Source of the DNA: Cylindrobasidium torrendii FP15055 ss-10 | Taxonomy: Eukaryota; Basidiomycota; Agaricomycetes; Agaricales; Physalacriaceae | Length of the DNA: 64,000 nt | Assembly (NCBI GenBank): GCA_000934385.1 | Contig: KN880449.1 | Coordinates: forward strand, 3,012-67,011 | Direction of reading: 5' to 3' | Shown: positions 58,398-64,000 of the stretch, piece after piece | Layout: every line of letters starts with the position of its first letter | Position numbering within the stretch: the first letter of the stretch is position 1 | Position numbers and translations under genes: made by a program | The notes under the pieces: generated by a model | The model's input: only the letters and a program-made list of their open reading frames with translations | Told to the model about the DNA's origin: nothing | The model's database searches: none

Positions 58398-58857
58398 ATG
58401 GCGACGACGCTTCGCCGCCCACTTATGGACCGCATTCTCGGGGTCAGCAATGTAGCAAACACTGCCAGCAATGCACGCGATTTCTGTATGCTCGAACGCA
58501 ATATCCTCTCGCATGTCAAGCTTGCATTGCTGCTATCCGTTTTATCATCTTCATTCCTGTTGCAAACGCGTCTAGTGCCAGAAAGCGATACCGAGTCGAA
58601 TAAATACGGCCTACCGTTGAGCATTCTGCAATTCGTGGCCTCAATATTGGTCCTTGCGGCGGGAGTGTGGGACTATCTTGGAGGGTGTCAGGACTTGATG
58701 CGGCAGACAAGCTTTCTCAATGCACCCAGGTATGTACTCAAGTTCGAATCCGCCATTCACAGCTCATGTATTCCACAGAGCACACCTGGCCATAATGACT
58801 GTAGTGCTTGCCATCGTATTCGTTACTTGTATAATCCTGCTCGATTTGGATTCATGA
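58398..58857 (+). CDS. DUF202 (YidH/Vtc1-like) small membrane protein
   Basis: This is a small integral membrane protein of the DUF202 group. The start is MATTLRRPLMDRILGVSNVA. The family motif region reads ARDFCMLERNILSHVKLALL, comparable with ANERTFLAWxRT in other members, followed by three hydrophobic helices: LLSVLSSSFLLQ, LQFVASILVLAAGVWDYLGG and HLAIMTVVLAIVFVTCIILL. One intron (donor after AATGCACCCAG, acceptor CCACAG) joins NAP-RAHLAIM; the stop is TGA at 58855-58857. About 135 residues. Vtc1-type relatives sit in the vacuolar transporter chaperone, but no such role is shown here. Confidence 0.82.
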
Positions 58858-59129
58858 CACCTGGACGCATGTTCATTTAGCATCTATGTCTCTATCCGCG
58901 GCCTAACACAACTGTTTGTAGATGTAAGTAAGTAAGTACAAGTGCCGGACGACATGCTTTCCAGCAGCGTCTAGCAGCGTCCATTTTACGCATTACAGAC
59001 GCATTACACGAGTGCCAATACGTAAATACCAAAATCGTATGATCAAAACTTCCGCGCGCGTTCACTGTGTCGATCCTTGCCTAAGTTCTACCACCATTAT
59101 CCCATACACCGGTAACCCCTTGGGCCCTC

Positions 59130-61121
59130 ATGAAAATCAGTCAGAAAATCGAGCAGTCGAACAAAGCAGACCGAGTATGGTGGTCATTTGAATATTTTCC
59201 GCCAAGGACCGCACAGGTGTGTAAGAGTGTTGCCAGTTGAAAAAGACACTCAAGTCCACCGGAGGGTCTCCAAAATCTGCTCGACCGCATCGAGCGCATG
59301 AGGGCGCTGGGGCCCGAGTTCATTGACATTACATGGTATGCAAAATGCCCATCTTCCGTCCGTCTCTGACCATCTCTTCAGGAATGCTGGTGGGCGGACG
59401 TCGGAGCTCACGGCCGAGATGGTCAAGATTTGCCAAGGTGCCATTGGCGTCGAGACATGCATGCATCTCACATGCACGAATATGCCCGCGGAGAAGATTG
59501 ACATTGCACTTCAAGTGCGTTGACATCCCGCCAAATACAATTGGCCATACTGATCCCCTCTCTTTCAGTCTGCGAAGAAGTCTGGATGCCGCAATGTGCT
59601 TGCGCTGCGCGGAGACCCCCCATCCGGCAAAGATGAGTGGGAAGCTGTAGATGGTGGATTTGTGCACGGAATCGACCTCGTCAATCATATCCGCAAGGAC
59701 CACGGTGACTACTTCGACATCGCGATCGCGGGCTTCCCCCAACACGAACTGCTGCCTGCCGAGGAGCGCGACTTTGAGTTTAAATGCTTGAAAGAAAAAG
59801 TCGATGCAGGTGTTGGCTTTATCTTCACCCAAATGTTCTACGACGTCGACATTTTCCTTGCCTGGGCCAAGCGCGTTCGTGCCGCTGGAATCACTGTCCC
59901 CATCGTCCCCGGGATTGCGCCGATACAGACCTGGAATGGCTTCGTTAAGGCTACTAGCCTCGCGAAAATTGTCATCCCGCAGCATTTCCAGGACGCCTTG
60001 GAACCGCACAAGAACAACGACGAAAAGGTGCGCGAAATTGGTACCAAGCTCGTCGCCGACATGTGTCGCAAAATCCTGGCATCCGACCTTGGCATTCGTG
60101 GCCTTCACTTCTACACGATGAACCTCGAGAAGGGCACAAAGATGCTTCTGCAAGAGCTCAACCTTGTTCCGCGTGTCGAAACCATCAAACCGCTTCCCTG
60201 GCGCCAATGCCTGACCCCCAACCGCCGCACAGAGACCATACGTCCTATCTTCTGGGCAAACCGGGCCAAATCCTATGTTTCTCGTACAGAGAACTGGGAT
60301 GAGTATCCCAACGGTCGTTTCGGTGACTCTCGCAGTCCGGCCTATGGCGAGCTCGATGGCTACGGTGTCTCCATCAAGCAGAGCAAAGAGGATGCACATA
60401 CACTCTGGGGAGAGCCTGCTTCATTCGACGATATTGCAACCCTATTCGCAAAGTTCTGTCGTGGGGAGTTGAAGGCTCTGCCGTGGTCTGACGATGCGCC
60501 TGCAGGGGAGACGTCTGTGATCGCTGACACCCTTGCACGCATGAACGAGTTGGGTTTCCTCACCATCAACTCGCAGCCTGCCGTCAATGGCTGCAGGAGT
60601 GATGACAAATTGCATGGATGGGGCCCCAGCAATGGTTATGTTTACCAGAAGGTATGCCGAATGCCTAGATATGACTCTGAGCCAAGCTCACGTAATTCCA
60701 GGCATACCTCGAGTTCTTTGTGAAGCCCGAGCTTCTCAACCTTTTGCTATCGTACATCGAACGGGACAGCAGCATCACCTACTACGTGATCAACAAGCGT
60801 GGTGACCTTCGCACGAACACCCACTCAGACGGCCCGAACGCGGTCACATGGGGAGTCTTCCCCGGCCGTGAAATTGTGCAGCCTACCATCGTGGAAGCAG
60901 TCAGCTTCATGGCATGGAAGGACGAGGCATACGAGCTCGGAATGCAGTGGTCTAAAGTGTACGATGCCGAAAGTGGTGCCCGCAAGGTCATCGAGGAGCT
61001 CATGGACTCGTGCTACCTGGTGAATGTGGTACACAACGACTTCACCGACCGGGAGGCAATCTTCCGCCCCTTCATGCAGGCCGGCGAGGAGTACAAAAAA
61101 TTGCTGGCCAACGGAAACTAG
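59130..61121 (+). CDS. MET13: Methylenetetrahydrofolate reductase (Met13-like)
   Basis: This flavoenzyme reduces 5,10-methylene-THF to 5-methyl-THF for methionine synthesis. The N-terminal catalytic barrel shows WWSFEYFPPRTAQ, GPEFIDITW, TCMHLTCTNM, RNVLALRGDPPSG, GFPQHELLPAEERD, FTQMFYDVDIFLAW and VPGIAPIQTWNGF. GIRGLHFYTMNLEKG precedes LPWRQCLTPNRRTETIRPIF, then WANRAKSYVSRT and NWDEYPNGRFGDSRSPAYG, the eukaryotic C-terminal regulatory domain. It continues GFLTINSQPAVNG, YVYQKAYLEFF and ends MQAGEEYKKLLANGN. Four introns (after RTAQ, within TW, after IALQ, after YQK) keep frame. About 600 residues, as expected for the eukaryotic two-domain enzyme. The gene appears intact. Confidence 0.94.
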
Positions 61122-61239
61122 ATGTGGGTTCCGCCCAACTGGCTTCCACAAGGTCGATTCCGCCAGCATGACATGATTGACATTGTATGTATATTTAATG
61201 TTGGATTTAGGATATGAATACGCTTCACTGTAGCATAGC

Positions 61240-61263
61240 CCGGGTTCAACCCCCGGTGCCCCC
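61240..61263 (+). other. tRNA T-arm-like fragment, probable tRNA relic
   Basis: CCGGG-TTCAACC-CCCGG forms a T-arm, followed by TGCCCCC as if an acceptor 3' strand. No matching 5' acceptor, D-arm or anticodon arm is visible upstream, so this is not a working tRNA gene. Confidence 0.4.
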
Positions 61264-61849
61264 TTCTCCTCCTCACCCGCGCGCACACCCCCGTGAGAGC
61301 TCCGTGCTCGCCACATTACTATCTTCCGCCGTCTTGCTCTGCATCCTGCTTTTGCTCAACACATTACATACCGCTTCGTCGCATTTTGCATCCAACTGCA
61401 CACCACCCATTGCATCCAACTGCATACCCTACTTACTAGGTACATTTATTTACATAGATTCTCCATGGCTACATATGAATATCGATGATAATATAGCTCA
61501 TGGTAGCTGACTGCGAACTTTATTTTTTGTGCGGTGTCTCCTGCGGCACCCGGGCCGCTGTTCCGAAGACGCAAATGCCCGAGTTCACCTTGGTTTAGTG
61601 CCAGCATTTGCTTCCTTATGGACATATATCCTAGCGTCAAAAAATCATCTACCTCTATGGATAGGAAAGTCATGCGCTTAATTCTGCATAACAACAGACT
61701 TCACCTCGCCCGTTTAATGCGATTCGGACGGTATATTCTCAGACATTCCTTTGTCAACTTGTCTTTCACATCAAAGGAATAATAGGCGCCAAGAACCCTG
61801 CTTTATCACCCCAAATCTGTATTATGGGCACGAGCTCGGCCCCTCGCGC

Positions 61850-61857
61850 TATATAAG
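61850..61857 (+). promoter_or_regulatory. TATA box of sacsin-like gene
   Basis: TATATAAG lies 42-49 bp upstream of the ATG at 61899, a strong consensus match and an unusually short spacing for the gene's leader. Confidence 0.6.
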
Positions 61858-61898
61858 CGCCCGGTGGCCATTCTGACTCTTTTACTCCCTTCATCGAC

Positions 61899-64000
61899 AT
61901 GCCTGAGGCGTTTAGTGAACGCGTCGACAAGGCGTCGTCTATCAAGGGCGTACTTGACCAGTATCCTTACGGAAACGGCTTGCTACGAGAACAAGTGCAA
62001 AACTCAGACGATGCGGGTGCCACTACCCAAGTATGCCACTGGTTTGACGACGGCCTAGCAAAGTTTGACCCTCAACCATAGGTTTTCATCCTAGACTACC
62101 GCCAGCATGCGAGCCAAACGGTACTGGATCCCGTTCTTCAAAGAACTCAAGGGCCCGCGCTTCTTTCCATGAACGACTCGGTCTTCCGTGTGTCCGACTG
62201 GGATGCGCTTCGAACGATCCATGGATCAAATAAGAAGATGGACGAAAAGTGAGTTGTGCTTGGTGAGTAAATTTGAGCGTCCTTCTAACGATCCTGTAGC
62301 AAGATCGGAAAGTACGGGCTTGGCTTCAGGTCGAACTACCATGTAAGTACGGCGCGATGAGCTTCGCCGCTTGCTCAAAAAAAGAAATAGGTCACAGACA
62401 ACCCTCATATTCTGTCCGCAAACAAGCTTGTTGTATTCGACCCGCATGACGAATTCGAAAACACGCCGGGCGGGGCGTCAATCAACATTGCAACTGAGGG
62501 TGGTGCATACAGTGACCAGCTCAATGCATTTTCTGGTGCTATCCCTGATATTGCCTCCTTCACGGGGACTGTTGTCCGCCTTCCCCTTCGTACTATCGAG
62601 CAGGGGCAAAAATCAAGGATCAGCCAACGCGTCCTTTCTCCAGACGACATTCTAGAACTCTTCAACATGTTCATCGACAATGAGCTCAAGGAAATAATGC
62701 TTTTCCTCAAGAACGTCCATACTATCGAACTACAAGTCATCAATACGGGTGGCATTCGCCGCTCCCTCGCCAAGGTTTCCGTTCGAGAGCCAGACCTGGT
62801 TGCCCACAAGCGCGCACTCCAGCGTGCTTCCGAGACACACACCGACACCTTCAAGCTCGTTATTGACTGCGACCCGAGTTCCTTCACGGCCTGGCGCGTT
62901 TGCCATATCATCCCTTCTGACAGCGAGACCGCTAGCATCATGTCTTCACGCATGGGTGTTGATGTCGGTGACCGCCTCAAACAGGACAAGCTCTTTGCCC
63001 ACGTCGCAATCGCTTTCCCGTTGGACACAAAGCCACCACGGGGCCGGCTGTTCACTCGACTTCCACTCCCTATCCACACCGATCTTCCAGCGCATATCCA
63101 CGGTATCTTCGCCTTGACTTCCTCACGACAGGATCTTCGCAACCGGGAGGAGACTGGCTCGGGCAACGACTCCCGAGAAAGGTCTGTTCTGCATCTTCTA
63201 TTGCATGTAGGGCACTGATTGACCGTCCTATACAGACTGCTGGTTGAATGGAACCTCTTCATCTTTGAAGTTGCTGTCGCCCGCCTGTGGGCAATGCTAC
63301 TCAAAATCGTCGTCCGTGAGGGGGAAGTTGTTGACCCTTGGACTGCTTGGCCTCCACAGACGCGCGCCACCAATACATACTGGAGTGGTCTTCCCGCTGC
63401 AGTTATCGACACCATTGTGGCCTCTAATACACCTGTCTTCCCGAAGGTTGTGCCATCGGGCACTGCCCAGTCATTCCTGGGCATCCGTGGGGCCCTGGTG
63501 GTACGCGAAGGTGTCGATGTTCAAGACACAGTGCTGCAAGGGTTTGCAAAGGCTGGGGTCGATATCATCCGGCTCCCGTCCTTCCTCGGTAGCTTGGGGT
63601 TCAAAGACATTTCAGAGTTCAATCGGCGCAATGCGTACAATTGGCTGAAGGTGCGCAATTTTTTCGCCTTTGTGATTCTAGCTTGTTGACGCCACTCGAG
63701 CGTGACCCATCAGCTGTCGAGAGACTCGATGCGCGAGACAGAGAATGCGTTCTTGACTACCTCCTAGGGCCATACGATTCAACATGTTTGCAATTCATTT
63801 TGCACCTTCCTCTCATCTTGACTTCAAGCGGACATTACATTGCACTTCAAAATAGCACTGAGGCGCGCTACACTTTGGCCAGCCCCGAAATGATCAATCT
63901 CTTCCAGACTGTCAACGACAACCTCGTATGTGCAGACCGTCTTGAGCCCCGTCTTGTCCGCATCATAGGCAGCGCAGTCGGCTTCAATGTAAAGAAGCTC
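61899..64000 (+). CDS. Sacsin-like GHKL (Hsp90-type) ATPase, 3' end outside window
   Basis: The visible part is the N-terminal Hsp90-like ATP-binding region of the sacsin family. The start MPEAFSERVDKASSIKGVLD leads to GLLREQVQNSDDAGATTQ, the family form of the N-box. After an intron come VFILDYRQHAS, ALLSMNDSVF, IGKYGLGFRSNYHVTDNPHI (the G-box) and LVVFDPHDEF, then VVRLPLRT, FNMFIDNELKEIMLFLKNV and HVAIAFPLDTKPPRGRLFT, IHGIFALTSSRQDLR. Several 45-60 nt introns are present. The join near 63.63-63.69 kb is uncertain: the obvious donor after WLKV is out of phase with the next exon, while a donor at GTACAATT (63629) restores frame. The coding region runs off the window at FNVKKL. Full sacsin proteins are very large; total size here is unknown. 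The function (chaperone-like) is inferred. Confidence 0.83.

Larger units (their letters stand above)
61122..61898. other. Intergenic: MTHFR 3' flank and sacsin-like promoter
   Basis: No protein gene is seen. A tRNA T-arm-like fragment and the sacsin-like gene TATA box are listed separately. Confidence 0.5.

Noticed and set aside
61240..61263. Working tRNA gene
   Set aside because: Only a T-arm is present; no acceptor 5' strand, D-arm or anticodon arm can be paired.

Overview
This window is nuclear DNA of a filamentous basidiomycete, most likely an Agaricomycete. The evidence is dense genes broken by many 44-60 nt GT-AG introns, a C2H2 regulator with long proline-rich tails, several F-box genes, a relic of an AA9 (LPMO) gene, and fungal housekeeping genes (POL32, CCZ1, MTHFR, xylulokinase, R3H-SUZ protein). 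The species cannot be named from the sequence alone. Gene ends below are ATG-to-stop spans that include introns; exon joins were worked out by hand from reading frame and splice sites.

Layout. 0.5-12.3 kb: secreted M28 aminopeptidase (-), POL32-like DNA polymerase delta subunit (-), divergent secreted FAD amine oxidase (+), F-box/WD40 protein (-), F-box/RCC1 protein (-). 12.3-22 kb: one single-finger C2H2 factor (-) inside two long gene-poor stretches. 22-31 kb: AA9 relic, M20 amidohydrolase (+), DnaJ-X co-chaperone (-), a disordered protein (-), a small basic ORF (+), then diverged direct repeats between inverted arms. 31.5-45.9 kb: F-box/LRR-type protein (+), xylulokinase (-), R3H-SUZ RNA-binding protein (-), AAAP amino-acid transporter (-), a second M28 aminopeptidase (-), and a disordered protein with a PP1-docking signature (-). 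45.9-47 kb: intron-containing tRNA-Pro followed by a nested GTAC-rich inverted-repeat element. 47-64 kb: CCZ1 (-), type II P-type cation ATPase (+), alpha-arrestin-like protein with a PPxY motif (+), disordered conserved protein (-), DUF202 membrane protein (+), MTHFR (+), and a sacsin-like GHKL ATPase (+) cut by the window end.

Functional themes are extracellular or vacuolar protein and peptide use (two M28 enzymes, M20 enzyme, amino-acid transporter, CCZ1), ubiquitin-ligase adaptors (three F-box proteins and an alpha-arrestin), and replication or one-carbon housekeeping. I found no clear new multi-gene system. The best leads are the nested inverted-repeat element beside the tRNA gene, the P-type ATPase/arrestin pair, the internally deleted AA9 gene, the PP1-docking protein, and the three FF motifs in POL32.
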